The notes: generated from the letters alone by a model not told the origin. Counted from the first letter of the stretch, positions 9,924-18,728 are shown. The stretch is 64,000 bases of DNA from Marinobacterium arenosum (GCF_019795155.1 NZ_JAILYN010000004.1:1-64000); one strand, 5' to 3'. A program made the numbers and translations.

Positions 9924-10933
9924 TTGGTCAGGTCCAGATCACGGTACAGGTGGGCCACTTGCTCACCGTAGCCGTTGAATGGCTGGGTATCGATGATATT
10001 GGGCTGGAACAGCGACGACGGTAACCGCCGCTCGGTGGCCTGACTCCAGCGCGGATGATCAACCGCCGGATTGACGTTGGCGTAGAAACCGTATTCGTCC
10101 GGCGCCGCCCGGTTCCAGGTGGTATTGGGCATCTGCTCGACCAGCCGAATCTTGACGATCGACTTGACCCATTTGAAGCCATATTTCCAGGGCACCACCA
10201 ACCGCAAAGGCGCACCGTTCTGCGGTGGCAGCGCATTGCCGTACATGCCAACCGCCAGGAAGCTCAGCGGGTGCATCGCCTCGTCGATCCGCAGCCCCTC
10301 CACATAGGGCCAGTCGAGGGTGCTGAACACCGAGCGCTGACCTGGCATCTGCTGCGGGTCGTGCAGCGTGGTGAATTCGACATAGCGGGCACGGGAGTTG
10401 GGCTGCACCCGCTTGAGCAGATCGGCCAGCGGAATACCGACAAACGGGATCACCATCGACCAGGCCTCGACACAGCGCAACCGAACGATCCGCTCCTCCA
10501 GCCGGTACGGCTTGAGCAGATCCTCCAGCGGGTAAGTGCCCGGTTTGCCGACCTCGCCGCCGATCTCCACCGACCAGGGATCGGTCACGAACTGCTGGGC
10601 ATTGCGGGACGGATCGGTTTTTCGGGTGCCAAACTCGTAGAAGTTATTGTGACGGATCGCGTGTTGGTAGGGCGCCGGCGCCTCATCGGTCGACAGTTCG
10701 GTATTGCGTTCCCCGGCCCGCAGTTGCGCCTGCAGCCAGTCGGGACCGGGATAGACCGGCAGGTCGCCGTCGAATTCGGGTTTCGGCAGCGCCAAGGCAG
10801 TGCCGGAGGCGGCCAGCGCGGCGCCGCCCAGCAGGCCCCGCATGAACTGGCGCCGGTTCAGGTAAACCGATTCCGGGGTAATTTCGGAGGGACGAATATC
10901 GTCAGGTTTCTTGATCAACATCTCGGCATCCAT
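9914..10933 (-). CDS. msrP: periplasmic methionine sulfoxide reductase, molybdopterin subunit
   Basis: A 339-residue protein that repairs oxidised methionine in periplasmic proteins. A twin-arginine signal is present (RRQFMRG at about 27-33, followed by a hydrophobic stretch ending ALALP). The molybdenum-ligating cysteine is C154 in RLRCVEAW. Other YedY hallmarks are [11 protein letters not shown] and [18 protein letters not shown]. It is the promoter-proximal gene of msrPQ. Confidence 0.95.
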   Translation of the reverse strand: MDAEMLIKKPDDIRPSEITPESVYLNRRQFMRGLLGGAALAASGTALALPKPEFDGDLPVYPGPDWLQAQLRAGERNTELSTDEAPAPYQHAIRHNNFYEFGTRKTDPSRNAQQFVTDPWSVEIGGEVGKPGTYPLEDLLKPYRLEERIVRLRCVEAWSMVIPFVGIPLADLLKRVQPNSRARYVEFTTLHDPQQMPGQRSVFSTLDWPYVEGLRIDEAMHPLSFLAVGMYGNALPPQNGAPLRLVVPWKYGFKWVKSIVKIRLVEQMPNTTWNRAAPDEYGFYANVNPAVDHPRWSQATERRLPSSLFQPNIIDTQPFNGYGEQVAHLYRDLDLTKWF

Positions 10934-11007
10934 TGTCCGTCACTAAGGCAGATATCTTTAGACTGCCCGGACGCAAAAAATTCCCTGGCTGATGAAATAG
11001 CGGTTAT

Positions 11008-11187
11008 TTACGTCTTCAACGAGCCGCAGGCCTCCATGATCACCCTTTCCGGCGCTAAGCGCAGTACCGTTGCCAGCAGTTTGGCTCGACGTACCTGCCG
11101 TTGCCGCACGGTTCTGTGGTGCGCATCGACGCCGTGAAATTGAAAAACGGATTTGCCAAGACCGATAGCCAGTGTCTTAACTTGCAT
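11008..11187 (-). pseudogene. 5' fragment of an IS110-family transposase
   Basis: About 59 residues from MQVKTLAIGLGKSVFQFHGVD to IMEACGSLKT match the N-terminal RuvC-like DEDD domain start of IS110-family transposases (usual form AIDLGKSVFQLHGVD ... MEACG). After MEACGS the family sequence stops and a stop codon follows within a few residues. The first catalytic aspartate is replaced by glycine (AIGLGK). The rest of the ~340-residue transposase is missing. It is a decayed remnant upstream of msrP and downstream of the pssA terminator. Confidence 0.75.
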
Positions 11188-11302
11188 GAGATGGCCCCCT
11201 CTCTTTTGGTCTGTGGCCTTCTCAGCGTAAGTGCACTGATAGGGTGGGTGGGTCCATCCCATTTCCTACAAGCAATGAATTCCAATGAATCATATCGATA
11301 AA

Positions 11303-11335
11303 AACCAAAACGGGGAGCCTCAGGCTCCCCGTTTC
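11303..11335 (-). terminator. terminator of pssA
   Basis: GGGGAGCCT and AGGCTCCCC form a nearly loop-less strong hairpin. On the minus strand it is followed by a T-rich tract (GTTTTGGTTTTTAT). It sits about 25 bp past the pssA stop. Confidence 0.88.
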
Positions 11336-11357
11336 TATTTTGTGCAAAATCGAGCAT

Positions 11358-12104
11358 TCACTTCGATCGCTTACGCCAGAGCCAAAGCACCGGCCCGGAA
11401 AACGCATATCCCAGGAACAGCAGCCACAGGAACATCGACGGGCTGATCGAGATCACCGCGACCGCCAGCACGATACCCGCCAGAATGACAAAAGGCACCT
11501 TGCCGCGGAAATCGACATCCTTGAAGCTGTAATAGAGCACGTTGCTGACCATCGACACCCCGGCCAGCGCCACGTACAGGGCGATCAGATACGCGTAGCC
11601 GCTGCCGTCGAACTGGTATTCCACCGCCACCCAGACCAGGCCGGCGATCGAGGCCGCTGCCGCCGGACTCGGCAAGCCGATAAAGTAGCGCTTGTCGACC
11701 GAACCGATCTGGGTATTGAAACGCGCCAGCCGCAACGCCGCGCCAGCGACATAGATAAAGGCCGCGAACCAGCCCAGCTTACCGATATCGTCCAGCACCC
11801 AGTTGAAGGCGACCAGCGATGGCGCCACCCCGAAAGACACCATGTCGGACAGTGAATCGTATTCGGCGCCGAACTTGCTGCTGGTATTGGTCATCCGGGC
11901 CACCCGGCCATCCAGGCCGTCCAGCACCATCGCCACGAAGATGGCGATCGCGGCGCTCTCGAAGTGGCCCTGCATGCTGGCGACCACTGCATAGAAGCCG
12001 GAAAACAGCGCCCCGGTGGTGAACAGGTTCGGCAACAGGTAGATACCGCGGCGCGGCTTGGCGCCCTCGGCTTCGGTCTGGTGGTGATTCTCTTCGTTAC
12101 TCAT
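11358..12104 (-). CDS. pssA: CDP-diacylglycerol-serine O-phosphatidyltransferase
   Basis: A 248-residue, multi-helix inner-membrane enzyme that makes phosphatidylserine, the precursor of phosphatidylethanolamine. It belongs to the CDP-alcohol phosphatidyltransferase type II family. The catalytic motif DGxxAR..G..(x3)D..(x3)D is seen in DGLDGRVARMTN and FGAEYDSLSDMVSFG. The N-terminus is a hydrophilic tail (MSNEENHHQTEAEGAKPRR). It appears monocistronic, with its own terminator. Confidence 0.94.
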   Translation of the reverse strand: MSNEENHHQTEAEGAKPRRGIYLLPNLFTTGALFSGFYAVVASMQGHFESAAIAIFVAMVLDGLDGRVARMTNTSSKFGAEYDSLSDMVSFGVAPSLVAFNWVLDDIGKLGWFAAFIYVAGAALRLARFNTQIGSVDKRYFIGLPSPAAAASIAGLVWVAVEYQFDGSGYAYLIALYVALAGVSMVSNVLYYSFKDVDFRGKVPFVILAGIVLAVAVISISPSMFLWLLFLGYAFSGPVLWLWRKRSK

Positions 12105-12189
12105 CAGTCGTATAGCCGGCTCAAAAATTTGCCGTACATTCTACTGTGAGCCATCCGCTTATGCCATGAGGGGTGAAATAGGAGTGAGT

Positions 12190-12209
12190 TAACAGTGGAC
12201 AGTTTACAG
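12190..12209. repeat. 20-bp direct repeat, copy 1
   Basis: TAACAGTGGACAGTTTACAG occurs here and again, identically, at 12409-12428, exactly 219 bp apart. The pair encloses the small ORF at 12304-12396. An inverted partial copy (CGCTGTAAACT) occurs at about 12260-12270. No transposase is associated. Confidence 0.8.
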
Positions 12210-12303
12210 TGCCACCGCCAGATTAGCCGGATGGGATGCCTGTTGATCACCAGGTCAGCGCTGTAAACTTCTTACTTCAAGTATTAAAGATCAGCACTCT
12301 TTT

Positions 12304-12396
12304 ATGTCCGAACTGTTCCAGCAATACGGCTTCATCTTTATCGAGGCGCTCGTCGGACTGGCCGCCGTACTCTGGGTCGGCTTGAAGATCAAATAG
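12304..12396 (+). CDS. possible 30-residue single-helix membrane protein
   Basis: The frame encodes MSELFQQYGFIFIEALVGLA and continues with AVLWVGLKIK, ending in TAG. It is a short polar start, one hydrophobic helix (about residues 9-27) and a basic tail, the plan of many bacterial membrane microproteins. Codon third positions are mostly G/C, like neighbouring genes. Against it: no clear Shine-Dalgarno sequence precedes the ATG and it lies between direct repeats. I recognise no family. Confidence 0.4.
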   Translation: MSELFQQYGFIFIEALVGLAAVLWVGLKIK

Positions 12397-12408
12397 TCAG
12401 CATCAAGC

Positions 12409-12428
12409 TAACAGTGGACAGTTTACAG
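12409..12428. repeat. 20-bp direct repeat, copy 2
   Basis: Identical to the copy at 12190-12209. Just to its right (12465-12487) a looser related stretch, GTTAACTTATAACTGTCAAC, abuts the stop of the amidotransferase gene. Confidence 0.8.
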
Positions 12429-12480
12429 CGGCATATTCGAGCTCCGTTGCCAACCGACAGGCTCTGTTAACTTATAACTG

Positions 12481-13224
12481 TCAACTTTCACAAAGCAACG
12501 CCCGTTCGATAAATTTGCGTGCCAGGATATTGGCTTCCGGCGTATCGCTGGCTGAACCGAGCACCTGCTCGAGGTGGTCGTCGCCGTCAGTGTAGTGCTG
12601 CTTGAAGCGGGTCAGCCGCTCGACCAGCCGGGCCCGGTCCACCTCCGGGTGGAACTGGAAGGCCCAGAACGGCCGATCACGCAATTTGAATGAATGGATA
12701 CACTGCTCGGTATAGGCCAACACTTCGCAACAGGCCGGCACCCGCGCGGCATACTGACGATGTACCGATACCGCCAGGAACGCATCCGGTGTATCCCGGT
12801 AGAGCGGATCCGTGGCGGCCGCACCGGTCAACGAGATCGGGATAGTGCCCATCTCGAAATCCTGGTCCTTGTGCAGGATCTCGCCGCCCAGTGCCAGCAC
12901 CGCCAGCTGAAAGCCGAAGCAGGAGGCGAAAACCGGCTGGTGCCGCTCGGCACAGCGGCGCAGCAACTGCTGGCTGTTGGCCACGAACGGGTACTGTTCC
13001 GGCTTCAATACATCCGCTTCGCTGGCCCCGCCCACCAGCAATGCATCGTACTCATCGGCAGCGGTTGGCTCGAAGTCCGGCGAATCGAAAACATTGAGGA
13101 CTTCAATCTGGTGTGGCGCCAGGCCGCAGTAGTCGGTGAAGCTCTGGTGCTCCTCCCGGCGCACCAGGCCATCCTCCCGTATCTGTAGCAACAATACCCG
13201 TAGCTGGTCACGAGATTTCGACAT
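12481..13224 (-). CDS. class I glutamine amidotransferase-like protein
   Basis: A 247-residue protein with a complete GATase1 triad: nucleophile C102 in ASCFGFQLAVLALGG, and H192 and E194 in FQFHPEVD. Such stand-alone domains resemble the GuaA glutaminase part but lack a synthetase domain; family members act on diverse substrates, including gamma-glutamyl compounds. The real substrate cannot be read from sequence. Start at 13224 (ATG) is preferred over a GTG at 13233 because AAAGGTG precedes it. It seems to stand alone, 77 bp from the upstream gene. Confidence 0.85.
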   Translation of the reverse strand: MSKSRDQLRVLLLQIREDGLVRREEHQSFTDYCGLAPHQIEVLNVFDSPDFEPTAADEYDALLVGGASEADVLKPEQYPFVANSQQLLRRCAERHQPVFASCFGFQLAVLALGGEILHKDQDFEMGTIPISLTGAAATDPLYRDTPDAFLAVSVHRQYAARVPACCEVLAYTEQCIHSFKLRDRPFWAFQFHPEVDRARLVERLTRFKQHYTDGDDHLEQVLGSASDTPEANILARKFIERALLCES

Positions 13225-13309
13225 CACTGGCACCTTTTGAGAATCCTATCCCTTGTTTATAGGCCAAGCGGTGCGTGTCGCCCAATGTATCGCTGCCGGA
13301 TCCGGCGAA

Positions 13310-15724
13310 TCAGCTCTCCTGCAGTGCCGCCGGTGCACGACCGGGCAACAGACTGGCGCGATCCTTCAGGTAGATCTCGAATACCTCGGGCGTCAATGGC
13401 TTGCTGAAGTGATAGCCTTGGGCGAAGTCACACCCCAGCGCACTGAGCTGATCCACCTGCATCAGGTTCTCCACCCCCTCGGCCACGACGTCCAGTGACA
13501 GGCCATGGGCCATCTCGATGATGGTCCGTACCAGCAGCTCACGGCGGTTGTCCGGTTGCAGGCCGGCCACGAACGACTTGTCGATTTTCAGGGTGTTGAA
13601 CGGGAACCGCTCCAGGTAGGCGAGCGACGAATAGCCGGTGCCAAAATCGTCGATGGCGATCCTCACGCCCATCTGCTTCAGCTCGTGGAATACCCGCTTG
13701 GTCTCTACCCGGTTTTTGATCAGCAGACCTTCGGTCACTTCGATCTCCAGGCAGTGCGGCGCCAATCCACTCTGCGCCAGCGCCTCGCGCACCGCCTTCA
13801 GCAGGCTGTCGCCACGGAACTGGCGCGGCGATACATTGACCGCGATCCGGAACGACTCATCGTAGAGTTGTTGCCAGCGGTGCGCCTGGCGGCAGGCGGT
13901 CTGCAACACCCATTCACCGATCGGCACAATCAGCCCGGTGCTTTCCGCCAGTGGCACGAAGGTATCCGGCCCCACCGCCCCCAAGGCTTCGTTATGCCAG
14001 CGCAACAGGGCTTCGGCCCCCACCAGCTGGCCACTCTGGAAATCGACCACCGGCTGGTAGTGCAGGCTGAATTCCTGGCGCTCCTGCGCGTTACGCAACT
14101 GCTGTTCTATCTGCAGCCGCTGTTCAGCCTCTTTATTCATATGACGGCTGAAGAAGCGGAAACCGTTCTTGCCACTGAGCTTGGCCTGATACATCGCGGT
14201 ATCGGCATTGCGCAACAGGCTCAATGCGTCCTTGCCGTCATGCGGATAAAGCGCCAGGCCGATACTGGCCGTAGTGATCAGCTCATGCTCTTTCACCATG
14301 AAGGGTTCGGCAAGACAGTCCGCCAGCTGCCGGGCCAATTCTTCCATCTGCGCACTGTCGGCCTGGTCGACAATAACCAGGAACTCATCGCCGCCAAAGC
14401 GGGCCACGCAATGCTGCTCATCGGCCACCTGCCGCATCCGGGCCGCAGCCTGCCGCAGCAGACCGTCGCCGTACTCATGGCCGAGCGAATCGTTGATCGC
14501 CTTGAATTCGTCCAGGTCGACGAACAACAGACCAACCTTGTCGGCCTGCTGGGCGGCCTCAGCCAGCAACTGCTGCAGTATCCGGTTGGCCCGGCCGCGG
14601 TTGGGCAGATCGGTCAGCAGGTCGAAGTCGGCCTGGTGCTGAATCCGCGCCTGCTGCTGCTTCTGCAGACTGACATCCTGCAGAATCAACAGGTAATGCT
14701 GTACATCGCCGCTATCACTCTTGATGGTACTGAGCCGGGCCTGCAACCAGCATTCACGGCCGTCCCGGTGCCGGGTCTTCAGCTCGCCGTTCCAGTCGCG
14801 ATACATCGCCAGGTGCCACCCCAGCCGCTTGGCCTGCGGATCGATCTTTTTGTCGAACAGATCGACCAACTGCCGCCCTCGCAACTCATCACCGGCATAG
14901 CCGGTAATCGCTTCGGCGGCATCGTTGCAATATTCAAGCGTGCCGTCCACGCCGGCGATAAGCACTGCCACCGGGCATTGCTCCACTGCGGCCGACAACG
15001 TTGCCAGTTTTGACTGGGCCGCCTTGTGTTCGCTCAGATCGCGGATTGCGGTGACCCGTACCGGCAACTCACCCATCCGACTCTGCTTGGAGAATATCTC
15101 CATCGGGAACAGCGAACCGTCGCTACGGCGGCCTTTCACCTGATAGGGCTGCTGATACTCCCGCCGGATATTTTCGCTGACCGTCGCATGATCCCGCGGA
15201 TCCACCATATCCAGCGCCACCATGCTCATTAACTCCGCATGGCTATAGCCGAACATCACTTCGGCAGCCCCGTTGCATGCAAGCATCCGGCCCTGGTGAT
15301 GGATGAACAGCGCTTCGGTGGTGACATCGGCCAACCGGCGGAAACGGTCTTCGCTCTGGCCCAGCTCCTGCTGTGCCAGCTTGAGCTCGGTAATGTCTCG
15401 CGCCAAGCCCTCCAGGCCATCCGATCGACCCTCAGCTCGGCTATGCCACCGGGCGTGGATCTGCAACCAGCGATGGCGGCCGTCCCGGCAGACCAACTCC
15501 GCCTCCAGCCGAACACCGTCACCATCGGCCTGCTCCGCCGCGCTGACCAGCTGCTCATACTGCCCGGCATCCACGAACAACTGCGCCAACGACAGAGCGC
15601 ACAGTTCGTCGGTACTGTAGCCCAGCAAGCTGCAGGCAAAGGATGAGACGGTGGTCAGCTGACCGGACGGATCGGTCCGGAAATACATATCAGGTAGATG
15701 ATCGATAAAATCCGCGGCGAACAC
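13310..15724 (-). CDS. triple-PAS sensor with GGDEF and EAL domains (cyclic di-GMP turnover)
   Basis: An 804-residue soluble protein with no clear membrane segment. Three PAS domains (about 5-115, 125-240, 245-355) precede a GGDEF domain with intact motif GGDEF at 444-448 and an EAL domain with EALLRW at 571. The EAL catalytic stretches IEVTEG, DDFGTGYSSL, LKIDKSFV and VAEGVE are all present, so phosphodiesterase activity is likely. The RxxD inhibitory site normally just before GGDEF is absent. It starts with GTG at 15724, with AGGAG 9 nt upstream. Ligands of the PAS domains are unknown. Confidence 0.92.
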   Translation of the reverse strand: MFAADFIDHLPDMYFRTDPSGQLTTVSSFACSLLGYSTDELCALSLAQLFVDAGQYEQLVSAAEQADGDGVRLEAELVCRDGRHRWLQIHARWHSRAEGRSDGLEGLARDITELKLAQQELGQSEDRFRRLADVTTEALFIHHQGRMLACNGAAEVMFGYSHAELMSMVALDMVDPRDHATVSENIRREYQQPYQVKGRRSDGSLFPMEIFSKQSRMGELPVRVTAIRDLSEHKAAQSKLATLSAAVEQCPVAVLIAGVDGTLEYCNDAAEAITGYAGDELRGRQLVDLFDKKIDPQAKRLGWHLAMYRDWNGELKTRHRDGRECWLQARLSTIKSDSGDVQHYLLILQDVSLQKQQQARIQHQADFDLLTDLPNRGRANRILQQLLAEAAQQADKVGLLFVDLDEFKAINDSLGHEYGDGLLRQAAARMRQVADEQHCVARFGGDEFLVIVDQADSAQMEELARQLADCLAEPFMVKEHELITTASIGLALYPHDGKDALSLLRNADTAMYQAKLSGKNGFRFFSRHMNKEAEQRLQIEQQLRNAQERQEFSLHYQPVVDFQSGQLVGAEALLRWHNEALGAVGPDTFVPLAESTGLIVPIGEWVLQTACRQAHRWQQLYDESFRIAVNVSPRQFRGDSLLKAVREALAQSGLAPHCLEIEVTEGLLIKNRVETKRVFHELKQMGVRIAIDDFGTGYSSLAYLERFPFNTLKIDKSFVAGLQPDNRRELLVRTIIEMAHGLSLDVVAEGVENLMQVDQLSALGCDFAQGYHFSKPLTPEVFEIYLKDRASLLPGRAPAALQES

Positions 15725-16082
15725 GCAACGCTGCTCCTGCTTCAGCGCCCACTCCCTGAGCTCTTTATCAACGGGGGTACGGAAACAACAACGGGACCGG
15801 GCCTCTGCTTACGGTGTCCGTTATCGACCCTACTCTGAATAAACGCGTCGAACGGTGCCCTTGCTCTCTTCCTGATGAGCAACAGCTACCCGACTTCGAT
15901 ACAGCCAGCGTTTTGGCACAGTCCAGTGCTATTCGGGCCGCACACACTACTGCGAAAACCGGCTATTTTCAAACATCCCATTTTCGATGGGCAGGGTCAG
16001 CCGGCAGTAGAAATAGCGGCACAACAGCCCGTTCCGCTGCCGGGTCCTGCCAGATCAAAACGGTAACCGAGTATGGTTCATA
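15725..16082. other. intergenic region between the GGDEF-EAL gene and fliL terminator
   Basis: About 360 bases without a supported gene. The frame of the GGDEF-EAL protein stays open about 90 bp upstream of its GTG but contains no better start codon. I see no repeat or hairpin here apart from the terminator at 16083-16120. Confidence 0.4.
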
Positions 16083-16120
16083 CAAAAATGCCCGCCTGCG
16101 AACTTCGCTTGCGGGCATCG
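16083..16120 (-). terminator. terminator of the fliL-like gene
   Basis: On the minus strand GCCCGC ... GCGGGC form a stem, followed by ATTTTTGT. It lies about 30 bp past the fliL stop. Confidence 0.8.
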
Positions 16121-16147
16121 GAACGATCCGGCTAAACAGGCGGCCCG

Positions 16148-16552
16148 TTATTGCATTACGAAGCTGGTGAAGAACAAATCGGAGACGAACGCTTCGCCCT
16201 CCTCCTCCACCAGGATGTTCTGCACCAGTTTCAGCGCCTGGCGGGCCAGGGTCTGCTGGGCCTCGATGGTTTTCATCGACTCTTCGCTCTGGCTGCTGAG
16301 CAGGAATACGATGTCGTTGCGAATATGCGGCATATGATGGTTTACCGCATGGTGGGCCGCCTCGGAGCTGACCTGTATGGTAATTTCGCATTTAACGAAG
16401 CGGGTCTTCGGACCCGTGCCAAAATTGGCGACGAACGGCTTCAGTTCGATATAGTTGACGTACTCCTCCTGAGCCGGTGCCCCCTCCTCTGCGGACCAGG
16501 CCAGCGGTGTCAGGATGGCCAGCAACCATACCAGCAGCAATTTCTTTAGCAT
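16148..16552 (-). CDS. FliL-family flagellar basal-body-associated protein
   Basis: A 134-residue protein with an N-terminal hydrophobic segment (about 3-20, signal peptide or anchor) and a periplasmic FliL domain. Typical features are YIELKPFVANFG, FVKCEITIQV, and the C-terminal VQNILVEEEGEAFVSDLFFTSFVMQ. FliL proteins surround the flagellar stator and modulate torque. Unlike canonical fliL it is not next to fliM, and the only other flagellar genes in the window are pomAB, 28 kb away. It is monocistronic with its own terminator and divergent from rsd. Confidence 0.88.
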   Translation of the reverse strand: MLKKLLLVWLLAILTPLAWSAEEGAPAQEEYVNYIELKPFVANFGTGPKTRFVKCEITIQVSSEAAHHAVNHHMPHIRNDIVFLLSSQSEESMKTIEAQQTLARQALKLVQNILVEEEGEAFVSDLFFTSFVMQ

Positions 16553-16620
16553 CGATACCCCCGAGTAAAGCGATCCAGGTCATTAGAGTGGCGGCAAGTA
16601 TAACCCGGCCCAATGCTCTA

Positions 16621-16650
16621 TTGCACCGCCGTTTCGCTTGGCGCTAGTAT
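16621..16650 (+). promoter_or_regulatory. putative sigma-70 promoter of rsd
   Basis: TTGCAC (16621-16626) and TAGTAT (16645-16650) are 18 bp apart, 40 bp upstream of the rsd start. On the other strand a TATACT hexamer (16597-16602) may serve fliL. Confidence 0.45.
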
Positions 16651-16690
16651 GGACGAAACCGCCTGATGACTGGCAAGAGGGAGATCTACG

Positions 16691-17170
16691 ATGCTTGAGA
16701 AATGCCGCAATGCGAAAGAGCGCTGGGGCGGGGTCAGTGAGATCATCGATCACTGGCTGGAAGAGCGACAGCAGCTGATCAGCCTGTTCGTCCATCTGCC
16801 AAACCAGCGAGTGGCGAACGGCTTGCAATCAATGACGGAGAACTTCTGCCAGGTCCTGGTCGACTACCTGTCCTCCGGTCACTTCGAGGTCTATGAGCAA
16901 TTGCTGCGTGAAGGCAGCGAGTTCAACGACGGCAGTGTCGAGAATGCCCAGGAACTCTTCCCGAAGATTCAGACCACCACCGATGTGGCGTTGGACTTCA
17001 ACGATCGTTTCTCCGCTTTCGATGATCCGACGGTGCAGGAGTTGCGCGAGTTTTCCGAAAGCCTGTCTTCGCTGGGGGTAGCGCTGGAGGAGCGCTTCGA
17101 GCTGGAAGACCAGCTGATCGAGGTGCTGCACAACGCACACCGGGAACAGGCCCTGGCGAGTGAGGGCTAA
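16691..17170 (+). CDS. rsd: Rsd/AlgQ anti-sigma-70 factor
   Basis: A 159-residue all-helical protein. The N-terminus MLEKCRNAKERWGGVSEIID and the phrase WLEERQQLISLFV match the Rsd/AlgQ family, which binds region 4 of sigma-70 and shifts RNA polymerase toward alternative sigma factors. In Pseudomonas the homologue AlgQ affects alginate and siderophore production. GAGGGAG lies 9 nt before the ATG. Its end overlaps or nearly touches the following lipoprotein gene, so both are probably co-transcribed. Confidence 0.93.
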   Translation: MLEKCRNAKERWGGVSEIIDHWLEERQQLISLFVHLPNQRVANGLQSMTENFCQVLVDYLSSGHFEVYEQLLREGSEFNDGSVENAQELFPKIQTTTDVALDFNDRFSAFDDPTVQELREFSESLSSLGVALEERFELEDQLIEVLHNAHREQALASEG

Positions 17171-17177
17171 GGCCCGG

Positions 17178-18158
17178 ATGCAGTTTTCCGTACCGCAGTA
17201 TGTGCTGGCTGCCACAACGGCACTGGCGCTGGCGGGCTGCAGCGGCGGCGAGCCGCCCGCAGCCTGGAAGGAGTATGCCAAGCAGGGTGCCTATTCGGCA
17301 GCCATTTCGCCGGCAGGCGATCACGTCAGCCTCGGCTCCAGCCTGCACGGCGGCAGCCTGTGGGACCTGCGCAAGCACGCCCGGCTGTTTAACTGGAATC
17401 ACCATGCACAGGAATATTCACTGATCGCCGCCACCGCCTTCTCACCGGAGGGCGACTACGCGGTGACTGCCAACCCCCAGGATCTGGTGCTCTGGAGCGT
17501 TACCAGCGGTCAGCCGCAGGGGTTCTGGAGTTCGCCGGCCGAAATCCTCGATGTCGCGCTGTCCAGCAATGGCGATTATGCCCTGCTGGGACTGGCCGAC
17601 CATACCGCGGTCTATTTCGACGTTAAAAACGGCGGCGCCCGCAATGTATTCCGCCACCCTGCCCGGGTGCGCAGCGTCGCGCTGAGTGAAGATGGCAAGC
17701 TGGCACTGACCGGCTCGGACGACTACCGGGTTCGACTGTGGGATATGACCAGCGGCGGCGTGTTGCACAGCCTGCCGTTCGACAACGTGGTCGATACGGT
17801 GGCGCTGTCTCACGACGGTCGCCGCGCATTCAGCTCGGCCACCCTCAACCGGGCGGTAATCTGGGATACCGCGAACGGCCAGGAGCTGGTCACCCTGACC
17901 AGCGACAAGCGCTTCTTCGCCCAGCGGATCAGTTATCTCAGCGCCCGCTTCTCCAAGGACGGCCGCCAGTTGCTGACAGGTTCAGCCTCCGGCCTGGTGC
18001 AACTGTGGGAGGTCGCCAGCGGCAAGGAGCTGCGCCGCTGGCAGGTGCACAAGCGCGATCCCTATGGCCCGACACACACCGGGGTCTATGATGTCGCCTT
18101 CGGCAGCGGCAAGTACTATGCGATCGGCTCCAACGGCATCCTGAACGAATTGCAGTAG
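17178..18158 (+). CDS. WD40-repeat outer lipoprotein
   Basis: A 326-residue protein with a lipoprotein signal peptide (lipobox LAGC near residue 18 from this start) and a WD40 beta-propeller. Repeats are visible as SLWDLRKHARLF, DLVLWSVTSGQPQ, YRVRLWDMTSGGVLH, RAVIWDTANGQEL and GLVQLWEVASGKELRRW. The propeller probably folds in the periplasm or at the outer membrane as a protein-interaction platform; no enzyme activity is suggested. The ATG at 17178 is preferred to a GTG at 17160, which would overlap rsd by 11 bp. A REP array follows directly. Confidence 0.85.
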   Translation: MQFSVPQYVLAATTALALAGCSGGEPPAAWKEYAKQGAYSAAISPAGDHVSLGSSLHGGSLWDLRKHARLFNWNHHAQEYSLIAATAFSPEGDYAVTANPQDLVLWSVTSGQPQGFWSSPAEILDVALSSNGDYALLGLADHTAVYFDVKNGGARNVFRHPARVRSVALSEDGKLALTGSDDYRVRLWDMTSGGVLHSLPFDNVVDTVALSHDGRRAFSSATLNRAVIWDTANGQELVTLTSDKRFFAQRISYLSARFSKDGRQLLTGSASGLVQLWEVASGKELRRWQVHKRDPYGPTHTGVYDVAFGSGKYYAIGSNGILNELQ

Positions 18159-18200
18159 TTTTACGCAAGTCTTTCTGATACTCCGTGCCAGCATCATTCG

Positions 18201-18640
18201 CCCTCGGAGCGGGCTGCTACGCCCCCCTGTAGCAGCGGGCTCCGACCGCGACAGGGTCGGCGCAGTCCGCGGGTGTCGCCCTAATGGTGGGCGGCTACGA
18301 AGCCCCCCGTAGCAGCGGGCTCTGACCGCGACAGGGTCGGCGCAGTCCGCGGGTGTCGCCCTCATAGTGGGCTGCTACGAAGCGGAATTCCCCGTAGCAG
18401 CGGGCTCCGACCGCGACAGGGTCGGCGCAGTCCGCGGATGTCGCCCTAATAGTGGGCGGCTACGAAGCCCCCCTGTAGCAGCGGGCTCCGACCGCGACAG
18501 GGTCGGCGCAGTCCGCGGGTGTCGCCCTCATAGTGGGCTGCTACGAAGCGGAATTCCCCGTAGCAGCGGGCTCCGACCGCGACAGGGTCGGCACAGCCCG
18601 CGGGTGTCGCCCGCGGAGCGGGTGCTGCAGTTCAGAGGAA
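18201..18640. repeat. tandem REP-like array A (5 units, ~80/85 bp)
   Basis: Units beginning GTAGCAGCGGGCTC start at 18229, 18309, 18394, 18475 and 18560, so spacings alternate 80, 85, 81 and 85 bp. The two unit types differ mainly in the link (GAAGCCCCC versus GAAGCGGAATTCCCC). The array is therefore a ~165-bp dimer repeated two and a half times. Each unit holds imperfect GC-rich palindromes with a GTAG head, as in REP/BIME elements. It fills the gap between two convergent genes. Short ORFs inside are artefacts of the repeat. Confidence 0.9.
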
Positions 18641-18655
18641 TAGGCACCCTAAAAC

Positions 18656-18698
18656 CAAAAATGCCGGTCAGATAGTCTATCTGATCGGCATTTTTATT
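18656..18698 (-). terminator. terminator of the FKBP isomerase gene
   Basis: AAAAATGCCG(G)TCAGATAG and CTATCTGATCGGCATTTTT form a long stem with A and T runs on either side, so it can work on both strands. It lies 30 bp past the stop of the isomerase gene. Confidence 0.88.
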
Positions 18699-18728
18699 GG
18701 TTCAAACAAACGCTGGCGAAGGAAACGC

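Noticed and set aside
11055-11357. 100-codon minus-strand frame beginning inside the pssA terminator
   Set aside because: It crosses the terminator hairpin and the transposase remnant in another frame, with no family match.
13505-15013. 502-codon open frame antisense to the GGDEF-EAL gene
   Set aside because: Shadow of a gene with intact catalytic motifs.
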